Positions 1 through 11,545 of a stretch of 64,000 nt of DNA are shown here, piece by piece; the stretch's first letter is position 1; each line of letters starts with the position of its first letter. The DNA is from Dryomyza anilis (Eukaryota; Arthropoda; Insecta; Diptera; Dryomyzidae): assembly GCA_951804985.1 (NCBI GenBank), contig OX638131.1, forward strand, positions 107,094,464 to 107,158,463, given 5' to 3'. Both the position numbers and the translations under genes were made by a program. The notes beneath the pieces are model-generated. The model did not search any database. It had not been told where the DNA came from and was given only the letters and a program-made list of their open reading frames with translations.

Positions 1-41
1 CCTTGTTCTAACGATGCAATTTGTAACGCCCACCACACAAA

Positions 42-76
42 CAGACCAACAGACAGACAGACAGACAGACGAACAG
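42..76. repeat. (ACAG)n microsatellite
   Basis: Imperfect tetranucleotide run of ACAG units with a few substitutions. Related short ACAG runs recur near 10500, 19012-19050, 23885 and 46160. Confidence 0.9.
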
Positions 77-317
77 TGCGACAGAAAGTAATCGAGCCTA
101 GACAACGCAACTTGTGGCACGTAATACAATTGCAAGAGGCTCCATTTGCATACGCAATACAAATAATAATAGTTTTTGATTACTATGCAGTGTATTTAGA
201 CATGTGCCAGGATAACGTAGATGCAACTAAATGCATAAATTAAATGTGCCAATTACAGAACATTGGCGGCTGCTAATTGTGCGCATAGCAGGCGCTGCGG
301 TTGCTGCAATTATTGGC

Positions 318-344
318 ACACACACACACACACACACACACACA
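318..344. repeat. (CA)n microsatellite
   Basis: Uninterrupted CA dinucleotide run of about 13 units. Confidence 0.95.
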
Positions 345-715
345 ACATAGGATAATTAAATTGAGAATTGCAAAATGTAGACAACAGACGCCGGAGTGAT
401 CGAGTTTAGTTCAGTAACGTGCATATGACTGATTCACCATTTTCCATACAGATTGAAAGTTTTTCAAATGAAATTTGTTAAAATTCCAAATAAAATTGAG
501 ATACTCTTAATGAAATTGAGATTTACTATTTTAAATGGGTGATATTTCGGATGAAATTGTGATTTTACATTATGCAACGAAAAAATTTCAATTAAAGTTG
601 AGTTTTTCCGTGGGAACTGAAGACACTGCTATTATAATTTTTAATTTGAATTGGGAAAATTAGGAAAACTTCAACAATTTACTAGGCAGCTCAAATACTG
701 CTAAGTGATAACTTG

Positions 716-1065
716 TCGAAACCTTGTCAGTTAATGTTAGGGATTGGAAAAGTAGATCCCTGCCAGTAAAACTAATCAAAAATTGGTTGGTATTGATAGG
801 GATTTGAAGCCATGATCCCTGCCAGTAAACCAATCAATAACTGGTCAAAAACTAGTATGTTCCCAGTAAAACTAGTCAAGAACTGATCCGTTACTGGTAG
901 GGATTTGAAGAGTAAATCCCCGTCAGTTAAACTAGTCAAGAACTGGTCAGTTACTGGTACGGAAATGCGCAGAAACCGAATAGTTGTACTGGCTAGTTTC
1001 TATTCGGAAAATTCGTGACATCGCTTGCGACTTACTCGACATGTGACTAGTAAAACTGGCTAGAT
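716..1065. repeat. Irregular tandem repeat around CTGGTCAGTTACTGGTA
   Basis: The words ACTAGTCAAGAACTGGTCAG and TACTGGTAGGGATTTGAAG recur at roughly 60-80 bp spacing between about 716 and 965 and then fade. The array is diverged. No coding function is visible. Confidence 0.7.
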
Positions 1066-1083
1066 ACTGGGATGAATTGTTAC

Positions 1084-1990
1084 TTGGGTAGTAATTGAGG
1101 TTATTCATTTTAAAATTTATTATTTCATTTTAAATTAAATTGGTTTAAAACGACATCTTTTAAAATTATTTTTTTATTTTCATTCTGAAAAATCTCAATC
1201 TTATTATGAATTTTTTCAAATTCCTATATAAAAATCTCAATTTTTTGTTATTTTCTCAATTTTAAATGTTAAAATCAAATGAAAAAATTTCTAATCGTTT
1301 AAAGTTTTCTATAAATCTATTTCTTCATTTCATTTATAATTTTATCATTTTCAAATGATAACCATTAATTACATTTGAAGTTTTTGTAATTTTGCATGGA
1401 ACATCAAAAGGATTTTTCAATAGGAGCGCTACAAAAGTTTTTTTCGAGGGTTTTTCAACAGGGACGCTACAAAAGTCGAGCAACAGGTACAGCAAACGAC
1501 GCCATATTTCTTGCCGCTCTTTTGACATTTCTCTTCAGTAAGGTATGTCATTTCATGATGGATAGATATACGAGCCAACCACGAGTCGAAATTATTAAAA
1601 TTTACTACCGAAATTCGAATTCGTATTTATTTTGTAATTTTTCTCAATTTCTTATGAAAATTCACAATATTTTTTTGTTTTCTATCAATTTCGAATGCAA
1701 AAATTCAACTTTTATTTGTAATTTTCTGAATATAAAAATTAAAATCCTCAATTTCCCCTGTTACTTTCTTCAATTCAAATGGAAAAACTCAAATGAAATG
1801 GAAAATCTCAATTTCATTTCAATTATCCCAATTTTGATTTTTTTCCATTTTTAAATGAAAAAATCTCAATTTCATTTATTTCTTTCTTAATTTTAAATGA
1901 AAAATAAAAATTTCATTTTGAATGCACAATTTTATATGAAAAATGGTGTATATCATTTCAAATGAACCTTATTTCCAAAAGAACTCATAA
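1084..1990. repeat. Degenerate AT-rich satellite (AAATGAAA...CTCAATTTC) split by a mariner fragment
   Basis: Diverged copies of words such as TTTTAAATGAAAAAATCTC and CAATTTCATTT fill both sides of 1409-1617. They also appear at 476-620. The open frame across 1396-1854 is an artefact of this low-complexity DNA plus the transposon end. Confidence 0.6.
1409..1617 (+). mobile_element. 5'-terminal fragment of a DD41D (rosa-type) mariner with a doubled terminal repeat
   Basis: From 1447 the sequence follows the left end of the nearly complete element at 53161: terminal repeat AGGGTTTTTCAACAGGGACG, the same untranslated leader, then the transposase start codon at 1558 and about 20 codons (motif RVEIIKIYYRNS). 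Homology stops at about 1617, where AT-rich satellite resumes. A second terminal-repeat-like stretch (GGATTTTTCAATAGGAGCGC, 1409-1436) lies directly upstream in the same orientation. It resembles the right-end version of the inverted repeat, so this may be a solo terminus or the relic of a second copy. The fragment cannot encode a transposase. Confidence 0.85.
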
Positions 1991-2590
1991 CTAATTGAAA
2001 AAGGTGAATGAACTGCGTTTAATTTTCAATTTAAACACGCAGCCATTAAGTTGATTACATCAGTTGCATTTATTTTTTTCATTTTCTTTTTGGCCACATG
2101 AAATTTGTGGTGCGTGTCTCCGGAAATTAGGCTCAATTCACGTTGTCTAAACGTGCCACAGCAACCACAACTAAAACCATATAATTAATAAGAATTCCTT
2201 TGATACATAACTGAATTGTGTGCATTTTGAATAATTAATAATAAAACGAAAAACATGCAACAAGTCACATTAAACATTAAACAAAAAGACTTCAACAGTT
2301 TTCGAGGAAATATTTTATTCAGGCTCGTAAATATTATTTTTTTATAAACACTTTTTTTGACTAAAACAAAAGTGGCCACATTAATATTTAACTTTTTCAT
2401 TTATGTTGCCAAGAAATTCTGCTTATTCGGCATATTGAATATTTTATGGAATCTAAATCATTCAATGCGTGGATTTAGAATAGACGCATTTTTCTAAGTG
2501 CTATGCATGAAATTAAGAAATCTTTTTTTTTATTTCAATGACACTTTAAATTTTAGCGTATTTTTTTAAAGTAAAATTTTATTTAAATTG
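1991..2590. other. AT-rich non-coding stretch
   Basis: No exon, RNA gene or clear repeat is seen. Positions 2085-2180 are slightly less AT-rich than the surroundings. Short open frames here lack any recognisable motif. Confidence 0.5.
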
Positions 2591-3690
2591 AATTTTAAGT
2601 GAGCATTTTTTTTAGTGAAATATTGAAATTTTAATGAATAATTGAAATTTTAGTGAAAAAAATATTTTTTCAGTAAGAAATTGAAATTTTAGTGAAAAAT
2701 TGAATTTTTAGTGAAAATTTTAATTTTTAATGAACAATTTAATTTTTGACAAAATGAACTTTTAGTGAAAAATTTAATTTTTAGTGAAAAATTTAATTTT
2801 TAGTGAAAAATTGAATTTTTAGTGAAAATTTTCATTTTTAGTGAAAAATTGAATTTTTAGTTAAAAATTGAATTTTAGTAAAAAATTGAAATTTTCACTA
2901 ATAATTCAATTTTTCACTAAAAATTCATTTTGTCAAAAATTTAATTTTTAGTGAAAATTTGAAATTTTAGTGAAAAATTGAATTTTTAGTGAAAAATTGA
3001 ATTTTTAGTTAAAAATTTAATTTTTAGTGAAATATTGAATTTTTAGTGAAAATTTGAATTTTTAGTGAAAAATTGATTTTTTTTTTAGAAATAAATTGCA
3101 TTTTTAATGAAAAATTGGATTTTTAGTTAAAAATTGAATTATTAGCGAAAAATTGAATTTTTAGTGAAAAATTGATTTTTTTTAATGAAAAATTGAATTT
3201 TTAATGAAAAATTTAATTTTTGACAAAATGAATTTTTAGTGAAAAATTGTATTTTAAGTGAAAATTAGAATTTTTGGTGAAAATTTGAATTTTTAGTTAA
3301 AAATTGAATATTAGTGAAAAATTGAAACTTTAGTGAAAAAATGAAATTTTAGTGAAAATTTGAAATTTTAGTTATAAATTGAATTTTTAGTGAAAAATTG
3401 AATTTTTAGTGAAAATTTGAATTTTTAGTGAAAATTTGAATTTTTGGTGAAAAATTGAATTTTTAGTGGAAATTTGATTTTTTTTTTAGTAATAAATTGA
3501 ATTTTTAGTAAAAAATTGAATTTTTAGTGAAAAATTAAATTTTTAATGAAAATTTGAATTTTTAGTGAAAACTGAATTTCAAGAGAAAGATTGAATATTT
3601 AGTGAACATTTTAATTTTTAGTGAAAAATTTAATTTTTGTTGAAAATTTAAATTTTTAGTGAAAAATTTAATTTTTATTGATTTGAGTAA
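2590..3690. repeat. 19-bp AT-rich satellite array (TTGAATTTTTAGTGAAAAA)
   Basis: About 55-60 diverged head-to-tail copies of the 19-bp unit TTGAATTTTTAGTGAAAAA, with single-base changes and 1-3 bp indels. Near 2895-2935 the orientation flips for about two units (TTCACTAAAAATTC). The same monomer, reverse-complemented, forms the array at 61090-62915, and degenerate copies lie at 60290-60450. Confidence 0.9.
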
Positions 3691-4516
3691 ATTGTTTTGT
3701 GTATTGTATAGTAAAAATTTAAATAAAATGTCTATTTTATGTCCAATGTTTCAGTCCATATTAAAACCATAAATTGTAGTCTCTTAAACTATTTCATTTA
3801 ATTTACCCTCAATTCCCACATCATCGTCTTTAACAACATGAGCGACCTCCTGCATAAATTCTCCCACATAATCTAGGCACAAAAGGCCTTTAGAAAATTT
3901 ATGAATGAGATGTTCGTAAATAATCTATTGACACATACGAAGGCGACGCGTATACAGAACGTTTATTCACATATATTACGTCTTGTGCGGACTACATAAA
4001 AGCGAAATTTAATGTTCGACATGATTTCACAGACTACACTTGACCCGAACTTTGCACACGAAATAGACAAAAAGAAGAAAAACACGAACAACCAAAAACA
4101 TGGCTATCATTAAGATGGCAATAAATGAGCACAGATAAAGAAATGACAAATAAGGGATATTCGCAAGATAAACGTGTCGTCTGTGATCATAATAAAAAAA
4201 AATTAGCAAACAAAGAGAAGGCTATAATACATACTGTTTATGGTCTTCAATTTCGTCGTTGAATTATAAAAAAAACCTTGGACTATTATTAAAATTGATG
4301 ACATTGAAATTCTAATATTTTTTCATTTTTTATATTTATTTTTTTTTAATATAGTTATCTCTCTTTTTTATTTATTGAAAAAATTCATTTATTCGCAAAT
4401 ATCTACACCTAATATCATCTTTTTTATACTTTTCCAATAGCGCTCTATACATTTCATTTACTTTTCCTATACTATTCGTATACATTTTCTTCAATCAGAA
4501 ATATATCCATAGAATC
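3691..4516. other. AT-rich non-coding stretch
   Basis: Nothing recognisable apart from a more complex patch at about 3780-4000. No coding or RNA feature is supported. Confidence 0.5.
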
Positions 4517-4620
4517 AATAGTTTTTTGCTATTAAAATTAGTCAATATGATAAAATCTTTTTTTAATAATTAAATACCATTAAATTCTAGAAAATACTAT
4601 TAAATTATGTAGTAGTTTAT
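4517..4620 (+). mobile_element. Fragment of the MITE found whole at 29193-29400
   Basis: AATAGTTTTTTGCTATTAAA, then GTCAATATGATAAA and CCATTAAATTCTAGAAAATA appear in the same order and spacing as in the complete MITE around 29215-29310. The resemblance ends where the hexanucleotide array begins. Confidence 0.6.
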
Positions 4621-5540
4621 ATTACCTTTACCTTTACCTTTACCTTTACCTTTACCTTTACCTTTACCTTTACCTTTACCTTTACCTTTACCTTTACCTT
4701 TACCTTTACCTTTACCTTTACCTTTACCTTTACCTTTACCTTTACCTTTACCTTTACCTTTACCTTTACCTTTACCTTTACCTTTACCTTTACCTTTACC
4801 TTTACCTTTACCTTTACCTTTACCTTTACCTTTACCTTTACCTTTACCTTTACCTTTACCTTTACCTTTACCTTTACCTTTACCTTTACCTTTACCTTTA
4901 CCTTTACCTTTACCTTTACCTTTACCTTTACCTTTACCTTTACCTTTACCTTTACCTTTACCTTTACCTTTACCTTTACCTTTACCTTTACCTTTACCTT
5001 TACCTTTACCTTTACCTTTACCTTTACCTTTACCTTTACCTTTACCTTTACCTTTACCTTTACCTTTACCTTTACCTTTACCTTTACCTTTACCTTTACC
5101 TTTACCTTTACCTTTACCTTTACCTTTACCTTTACCTTTACCTTTACCTTTACCTTTACCTTTACCTTTACCTTTACCTTTACCTTTACCTTTACCTTTA
5201 CCTTTACCTTTACCTTTACCTTTACCTTTACCTTTACCTTTACCTTTACCTTTACCTTTACCTTTACCTTTACCTTTACCTTTACCTTTACCTTTACCTT
5301 TACCTTTACCTTTACCTTTACCTTTACCTTTACCTTTACCTTTACCTTTACCTTTACCTTTACCTTTACCTTTACCTTTACCTTTACCTTTACCTTTACC
5401 TTTACCTTTACCTTTACCTTTACCTTTACCTTTACCTTTACCTTTACCTTTACCTTTACCTTTACCTTTACCTTTACCTTTACCTTTACCTTTACCTTTA
5501 CCTTTACCTTTACCTTTACCTTTACCTTTACCTTTACCTT
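4621..5540. repeat. (CTTTAC)n hexanucleotide array, about 153 copies
   Basis: About 919 bp of essentially perfect CTTTAC repeats. The plus strand is pyrimidine-rich and G-free and the minus strand is (GGTAAA)n. Such homogeneity suggests recent expansion, or assembly or polishing of a repetitive stretch. Confidence 0.97.
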
Positions 5541-6640
5541 TCCTTTACCTTTCCTTTACCTTTACTTTTCCTTTACCTTTACTTTTCCTTTACCTTTCCT
5601 TTACCTTTCCTTTACCTTTCCTTTACATTTCCTTTACCTTTCCTTGACCTTTCCTTTAACTTTCCTTTACCTTTACCTTTCCTTTACTTTTCCTTTACAT
5701 TTCCTTTACCTTTCCTTTAACTTTCCTTTACCTTTCCTTTACATTTCCTTTACCTTTCCTTTACCGTTCCTTTACCTTTCCTTTAGCTTTCCTTTACCTT
5801 TCCTTTACCTTTCCTTTACCTTTCCTTTACCTTTCCTTTCCCTTTCCTTTACCTTTCCTTTACCTTTCCTTTACCTTTCCTTTACCTTTCCTTTACCTTT
5901 CCTTTACCTTTCCTTTACCTTTCCTTTACCTTTCCTTTACCTTTCCTTTACCTTTCCTTTACATTTCCTTTACCTTTCCTTGACCTTTCCTTTAACTTTC
6001 CTTTACCTTTACCTTTCCTTTACTTTTCCTTTACATTTCCTTTACCTTTCCTTTAACTTTCCTTTACCTTTCCTTTACATTTCCTTTACCTTTCCTTTAC
6101 CGTTCCTTTACCTTTCCTTTAGCTTTCCTTTACCTTTCCTTTACCTTTCCTTTACCTTTCCTTTACCTTTCCTTTCCCTTTCCTTTACCTTTCCTTTACC
6201 TTTCCTTTACCTTTCCTTTACCTTTCCTTTACCTTTCCTTTACCTTTCCTTTACCTTTCCTTTACCTTTCCTTTACCTTTCCTTTACCTTTCCTTTACCT
6301 TTCCTTTACCTTTCCTTTACCTTTCCTTTACCTTTCCTTTACCTTTCCTTTACCTTTACCTTTCCTTTACCTTACCTTTCCTTACCTTTCCTTTACCTTT
6401 CCTTTACCTTTCCTTTACCTTTCCTTTACCTTTCCTTTACCTTTCCTTTACCTTTCCTTTACCTTTCCTTTACCTTTCCTTTACCTTTCCTTTACCTTTC
6501 CTTTACCTTTCCTTTACCTTTCCTTTACCTTTCCTTTACCTTTCCTTTACCTTTCCTTTACCTTTCCTTTTATATTCCTTTACCATTTCTTTACCTTTCC
6601 TTTACCTTTCTTTTACTTTTCCTTTACCGTTCCTTTACAT
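5538..6640. repeat. 11-bp CTTTCCTTTAC array with a 336-bp higher-order duplication
   Basis: The hexamer passes into an 11-bp unit, CTTTCCTTTAC (CTTTCC plus CTTTA). A distinctive run of variant units beginning TGACCTTTCCTTTAACTTTC at 5645 recurs at 5981, which gives a 336-bp higher-order period. The 343-codon open frame here (TFPLPFLYLS repeats) is a by-product of the simple sequence, not a gene. Confidence 0.95.
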
Positions 6641-7558
6641 CTCTTTTCTTTATTAGACCTATGATTTTTTTTTAATATACCTCTGTATTATCTTTTTTTA
6701 TAGCTTTCATAGTACTTTTAACTCTTCCCATTCATTAATTTTACTAATTACTTTAATATAACTTACAAACTTAACACAGTTTCCTTCATAAACACATCCT
6801 ACCATTACCCATTATTGACTCCTTAACAAATCCCTTTAGTTTTTGACGTAAATGGAATCCGTTGAAAATATTGAGTTGTCATTTAATATACCACTTTGGA
6901 AAACAACATTCATCACCTTTTTATTTTGACTTGCTTTTGATATCTGTTGTGCTGAATACTGTGCAGCATCATCATCATCATCTTGTTAGAACCCGTTATA
7001 CAAATTCCTTTGGAATTTGTTTTTAATTTAATGCATTGATTTGGAAATGATTTAAATTGAGCGGACTTAAAACTTATACATATAACTAATTCGGGTATTT
7101 GCTAAAATTAATTTTCAATCATAAATTTAATATTTGTTAACACAGAGAAGTACAATGATGAATTTATTCTGAAATATATTATTCTTTAAATACTTTTATA
7201 TTTTTGGAGAATATTTGAAAATGGGAATAATAATTTTTCCTAAATATACTTTTAGGGCATTCTTTATTTTACTTTTCCCTTTTTAAGTTATTTGTTTTGT
7301 TATTTTAATGCTCTTTTTTTATAGTCACTACATTATTCCACAAGCCGTAAACGAATTAGCTAATTAAAAATGTTTTGCTTAATATGCACAGCCTTAAAAT
7401 ATCATAAAATCTATAAGAGGCACTCGTGTGCCATAAAAATGTGCTATAAAATGTTTGTTTATATTAATTTAAATGAAATTGTGCGTAAAATTTTAAAATT
7501 TATTTTATTTTATTATTTTATTTTAAAATTATTGAGAACTATAAATGCCTTTAAATCT
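6641..7558. other. AT-rich non-coding stretch
   Basis: Holds a short (ATC)n run near 6968-6983. Nothing else is recognised. Confidence 0.5.
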
Positions 7559-7560
7559 TA

Positions 7561-8342
7561 CACAGAAAAAATGTACATCATATTGATGAATTCCGTTCTT
7601 CAAACCATGATTCATTGTATTGTAGAATTATTCATAATATTAATGACTAACGACATCAACGTTATGATTGCTATCATAAATATGTTGAATGCTTGTAACT
7701 GTCGAAAAAATGTTCTTCAATATGATGAACTGTATGTGAAGAATACGTTTCATCATATTAATGAAAAAGAACTTAAAATACAACAATTTTACTTCATATT
7801 GAAGAATGCTGTTCATAAAAACAAATTTCAATCAAAATATTTATTTTTCGTATATTTTTTGCCATACTTCGCAGTTCTCAAGTAGTTCCTGTATTTTATT
7901 TCTTATATAATGCTTGCATAAATTAGTAAAATATTTTATAATATATTTTTTGAAAAAATAAATATATTTTTGACAATTTTTTTTTTCGATTTTTTTTTGA
8001 TATTTTTTTTTATTCGAATTATTTTTTAAATAAAATTTTAATACAACACTTTTTTTCGAATTATTTCTAAAACAAAAAAAAAAAAATTTTTGAAAAAATC
8101 ATAAAAAAATTTTATGTTCATAAGAAAAAATTCATCAATATGACGATTCAAAAGCATTGTATTGAATATTTCGTTCTTCACTATGATGTTCGATAGTACG
8201 AATAATTTCATATATATATAATGAATGTATTTCTCAATATGTCATTTAATTAACGTGGTATAAATATTATGAATCTGGTAATTGGTGAAAAATTCATAAT
8301 ATGTATGAATAAATTCATCATATTGATGATTTTATTTCAGAG
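7561..8342. mobile_element. Candidate MITE with many CATCATATTGATGAA palindromes
   Basis: The left end (TA then CACAGAAAAAATGTACATCA) and the right end (reverse complement CTCTGAAATAAAATCATCAA after TA) form imperfect inverted repeats that continue into CATATTGATGAATT on both sides. Both ends are flanked by TA at 7559-7560 and 8343-8344. Inside, TTCATCATATTGATGA and TTCTTCAATATGATGAA recur several times in both orientations (7570, 7715, 7750, 7790, 8130, 8310). Its 171-codon and 63-codon open frames have no recognisable domain. The boundaries are approximate. Confidence 0.45.
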
Positions 8343-8344
8343 TA

Positions 8345-9280
8345 CAAATACAAAAAAGAAACAAAAGAAAAATCAAAACCTAAAACACAAATATGGAAAT
8401 AAAAACAAAAGCAAAAACACGAAACAAAAGCAAAAACAAAAACAAAAAACAACAGTAAAAACAAAAAACAACAGCAAAAAAAAACCCCAAGGGAAAAACC
8501 AAAAACAACAGCAAAAACAATAGCAAAATCAAAAAAACAAAAGAACGTAGACAACAACACAAGCAAAATAAAACACAAATCAAAAACACAAAGGCACAAA
8601 TACAATAGCAAACTTACACAAAACAAATCAAACACACAAAATAAAAAATCCAAAAAAACAAAAAAGAGCTAAATCAAAATCACAAAAACAAAGTAAAAAA
8701 CACAAAAGAAATAATATGAAACAATAGCAAAGAAAAATAAAACAAAATACAAAAACAAAAAAAAAGTCAAAAAATAGATGCAAATACAAAAATCAAACAA
8801 AAACACAAAACCAAAAACGCCAAAACAAAAGCAAAAATACAGAAATAAACAAATTAAAAACTTAAACAAAACACAAAAAATAAAAACAAAAAGTAAATCT
8901 CAAGAACAAAATTAAAAACAGAAACAAACAAATAAAAAAAAAATGCAGAGAAGGAAAAAACAAAACCGAAAGAATTGCAAAAACAAACGCAAAAAAAAGC
9001 AAAAACAAAAGCAAAAATACAGAAATAAACAAATTAAAAACTTAAACGAAACACAAAAAATAAAAACAAAAAGTAAATCTCAAAAACAAAATTAAAAACA
9101 GAAACAAACAAATAAAAAAAATGCAGAGAAGGAAAAAACAAAACCGAAAGAATTGCAAAAACAAACGCAAAACAAAAGCAAAACAAAAACGGGAAAAACT
9201 TAAAATGATAAAACATTAATAAAACTAAAAAAAAGAAACTAACAAAAACGTCTATCTTAAAATATTGGTTTAAAAACAAA
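8345..9280. repeat. A-rich low-complexity block (AAAACAAAAGCAAAAAC) with 180-bp tandem duplication
   Basis: Composed of A-runs separated by single C or G. GCAAAAATACAGAAATAAAC at 8831 recurs at 9011 with nearly the whole following 170 bp, so the block contains a 180-bp tandem duplication. The reverse complement of this compositional type is seen at 34180-34807. Minus-strand Phe-rich frames here are spurious. Confidence 0.85.
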
Positions 9281-10765
9281 AATAATAAAAATCGACATTT
9301 CGCAGCTCGGGTACGAAATACTTGTTTGGTATAAAAATCAAAAGAATAGAAAAATCACATCTTGAATTTAAAATGGCTCTCAATCCTAAACGAAGCGCCG
9401 TACTGGGGTAAGACTTTGCATTTTGTATTTAGTAAATCTGCGTCTTTAATATAAAAATCATAAGAAATGAAACACAAATTTTATATTTAAAATATCTTTA
9501 GGTTAAAATTTTAAAAATCAATTGTCAATGTAACAGACTCGATCCTTTGACCCTTGTGCTTATATTCTGTAATTAAAAACCTAATCTGTAGAACATTTTA
9601 AATGTTTTAATTAAAATGAACGACATTGTCGCGACGCATTTACACGAAAAATACGAACATAAAAGAACATTGAACTGTGCAAACAATGCGCTAATGAAAT
9701 CGATAAAATCGAATGACCTGGAGGATTTAAGGTTATTTGTGCAATATTTACAAAAAAGTGGAGAATGGCTTCAATTTAATTTGTAATACAAAAAATAAAA
9801 AAATTTAATGAAAAATACTTAAAAATTGTATTATTAAATTGTATAGAGTAAAAATCAAATTTTAAACTAATCATTGATTGATTATTTTTGACATTTTGTT
9901 TTGGGGCGACAAAGCTTTGTTTATCTGACACAAATCACAAACTAATTCGATGCGAAATTTAATGCAAAACACAGCACAAACTTGTGGCAGCATTTAACAA
10001 ATTTTGCAGACAAACTTAAATGGGAATTGAATGGAGTTGAACTTAGGGAGTATGAACATTGGGAAGATTTAAATGAGCTGAATTTCTAATCGAATTTGTG
10101 TCTGAATTTGAGATTGAATTCGGGAATGAATTTGAAACTGAATCGGAGACTGAATTTGAGATTGAATTTCTGTCTGCATTTGCAATGATTTATTTGCAGA
10201 TGCAAATTTGCGATGTGAACTCATTCGTCATGGCAAGTTTAATGCCCTAGCCGTGGGCGAGAATTGACATGAATCTCAGAGCATGATGTGGATGACTTCG
10301 GAGTGCTACTTAGGAGACTATTAAACATTTAAATAAGTAATGCGTTCAGTGTTCAGACGAAATGTTCATTTAAACTTTGCAATTTAATTGAATGTGTCTC
10401 CGAGGAATATGTGAGAATTAAAAAAAACTTGCAGCGGAGTTGCGGAGGTTAAGAATATCGAAAGACAAGTTCAAAGTTAGACAGAGTTGACAGTTGGATA
10501 GATAGACAGAGAGACAGACAGCCAGACGATAAGTCGAACAACCTAAGGCGTAAATGAAATAAATGACTGAGATTGTGTCAACTTTGAGACAGATGTATTT
10601 GACATTTGATTTTTTTTTGTTCAAAATGCTAACTCAAAAAGGACCGAATTCAAACTTTTTCAAAATTTTTCATTTAATTAATATTTTGGTATTTGATTTC
10701 TGCTTTATTCATATTTTTATAAATTAACTATTTTGAATTTAATATTATTTTTTTTTTACTTCTAG
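9281..10765. other. Intronic sequence upstream of the first visible receptor exon
   Basis: Mostly ordinary AT-rich intron. At 10075-10190 the words GAATTTGAGATTGAATT and GAATTTGAAACTGAA form a short degenerate repeat of about 12-18 bp. An ACAG-like run lies at 10500-10525. The 3' end is a pyrimidine tract (TTTTTTTTTTACTTCTAG) leading to the acceptor AG at 10764-10765. Confidence 0.55.
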
Positions 10766-10910
10766 GCAACTTGCTAGTGATTCTGGTTGTCACTCTGTCA
10801 CGTCGCCTACGCTCAATCACAAATTTCTTTTTGGCCAACTTGGCATTGGCGGATTTTTGTGTGGGCCTCTTTTGTGTCATGCAGAATTTGTCGATATATT
10901 TGATTGATAG
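10766..10910 (+). CDS. TrissinR: Trissin receptor exon: end of TM1, first intracellular loop, TM2
   Basis: Internal coding exon of 145 bp. It starts after a TTCTAG acceptor and ends at GATAG/GTAAGT, a consensus donor. The first two bases complete a split codon (Gly if the previous exon ends in G). Forty-seven codons then give NLLVILVVTLSRRLRSITNF, the TM1 G-N motif region and loop 1, followed by NLALADFCVGLF, the TM2 LALAD motif of class-A GPCRs, and NLSIYLID. The last two bases (AG) join the C of the next exon to make Ser. I recognise this as the insect receptor for the cysteine-rich neuropeptide Trissin (Drosophila TrissinR), a plasma-membrane G-protein-coupled receptor related to allatotropin/orexin-type receptors. 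That identity is from memory of the family, not a search. The exon with the N-terminus and most of TM1 is not in this window. Confidence 0.85.
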
Positions 10911-10969
10911 GTAAGTCAAAAAAATATTTAAATTAATATTTTTAAATTACTTTTCTAAAGGTAATTTTT

Positions 10970-11545
10970 TCTTCTTATATATTTTTTAATATTTTTAATA
11001 TTTTTTAATATTTTTTAATATTTTGTAATATTTTTTAATATTTTTTAATATTTTTTAATATTTTTTAATATTTTTTAACATTTTTTAATATTTTTTAATA
11101 TTTTTTAATATTTTTTAATATTTTTTAATATTTTTTAATATTTTTTAATATTTTTTAATATTTTTTAATATTTTTTAATATTTTTTAATATTTTTTAATA
11201 TTTTTTAATATTTTTTAATATTTTTTAATATTTTTTAATATTTTTTAATATTTTTTAATATTTTTTAATATTTTTTAATATTTTTTAATATTTTTTAATA
11301 TTTTTTAATATTTTTTAATATTTTTTAATATTTTTTAATATTTTTTAATATTTTTTAATATTTTTTAATATTTTTTAATATTTTTTAATATTTTTTAATA
11401 TTTTTTAATATTTTTTTATATTTTTTAATATTTTTTAATATTTTTTAATATTTTTTAATATTTTTTAATATTTTTTAATATTTTTTAATATTTTTTAATA
11501 TTTTTTAATATTTTTTAATATTTTTTAATATTTTTTTATATTTTT
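10970..11545. repeat. 10-bp TTTTTTAATA array, about 56 copies
   Basis: Begins about 60 bp after the donor of the first visible exon. Nearly perfect 10-bp units with rare single-base changes (for example near 11021, 11079 and 11411). It passes without spacer into the 7-bp array. Confidence 0.96.

Larger units (their letters stand above)
1..715. other. Non-coding, probably intronic, with short microsatellites
   Basis: No coding exon is visible. The stretch holds an (ACAG)n run at 42-76, a CA dinucleotide run at 318-344 and an AT-rich part from about 476 where ATTTCATTTTAAATGAAATTG-like words begin. It is presumably the intron or upstream region before the first receptor exon seen in this window. 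Confidence 0.5.

Noticed and set aside
1396..1854. 152-codon frame beginning inside the mariner terminus
   Set aside because: It joins transposon untranslated sequence to AT-rich satellite and does not follow the transposase frame.
4621..5540. Interstitial telomere repeat
   Set aside because: CTTTAC/GTAAAG does not match the insect TTAGG or other known telomere units, and flies usually lack simple telomere repeats.
5644..6675. 343-codon open frame rich in FPLPFLYLS
   Set aside because: It is a direct translation of the CTTTCCTTTAC repeat. Codon content, frame and repeats follow the satellite, not a protein.
7370..7885. 171-codon frame
   Set aside because: It runs from AT-rich intron into the palindrome-rich MITE candidate and lacks any motif or coding signature.
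1..10765. First exon with the N-terminus and start of TM1
   Set aside because: No frame ending in a split Gly codon with a donor and a hydrophobic segment was found. It is probably upstream of the window.
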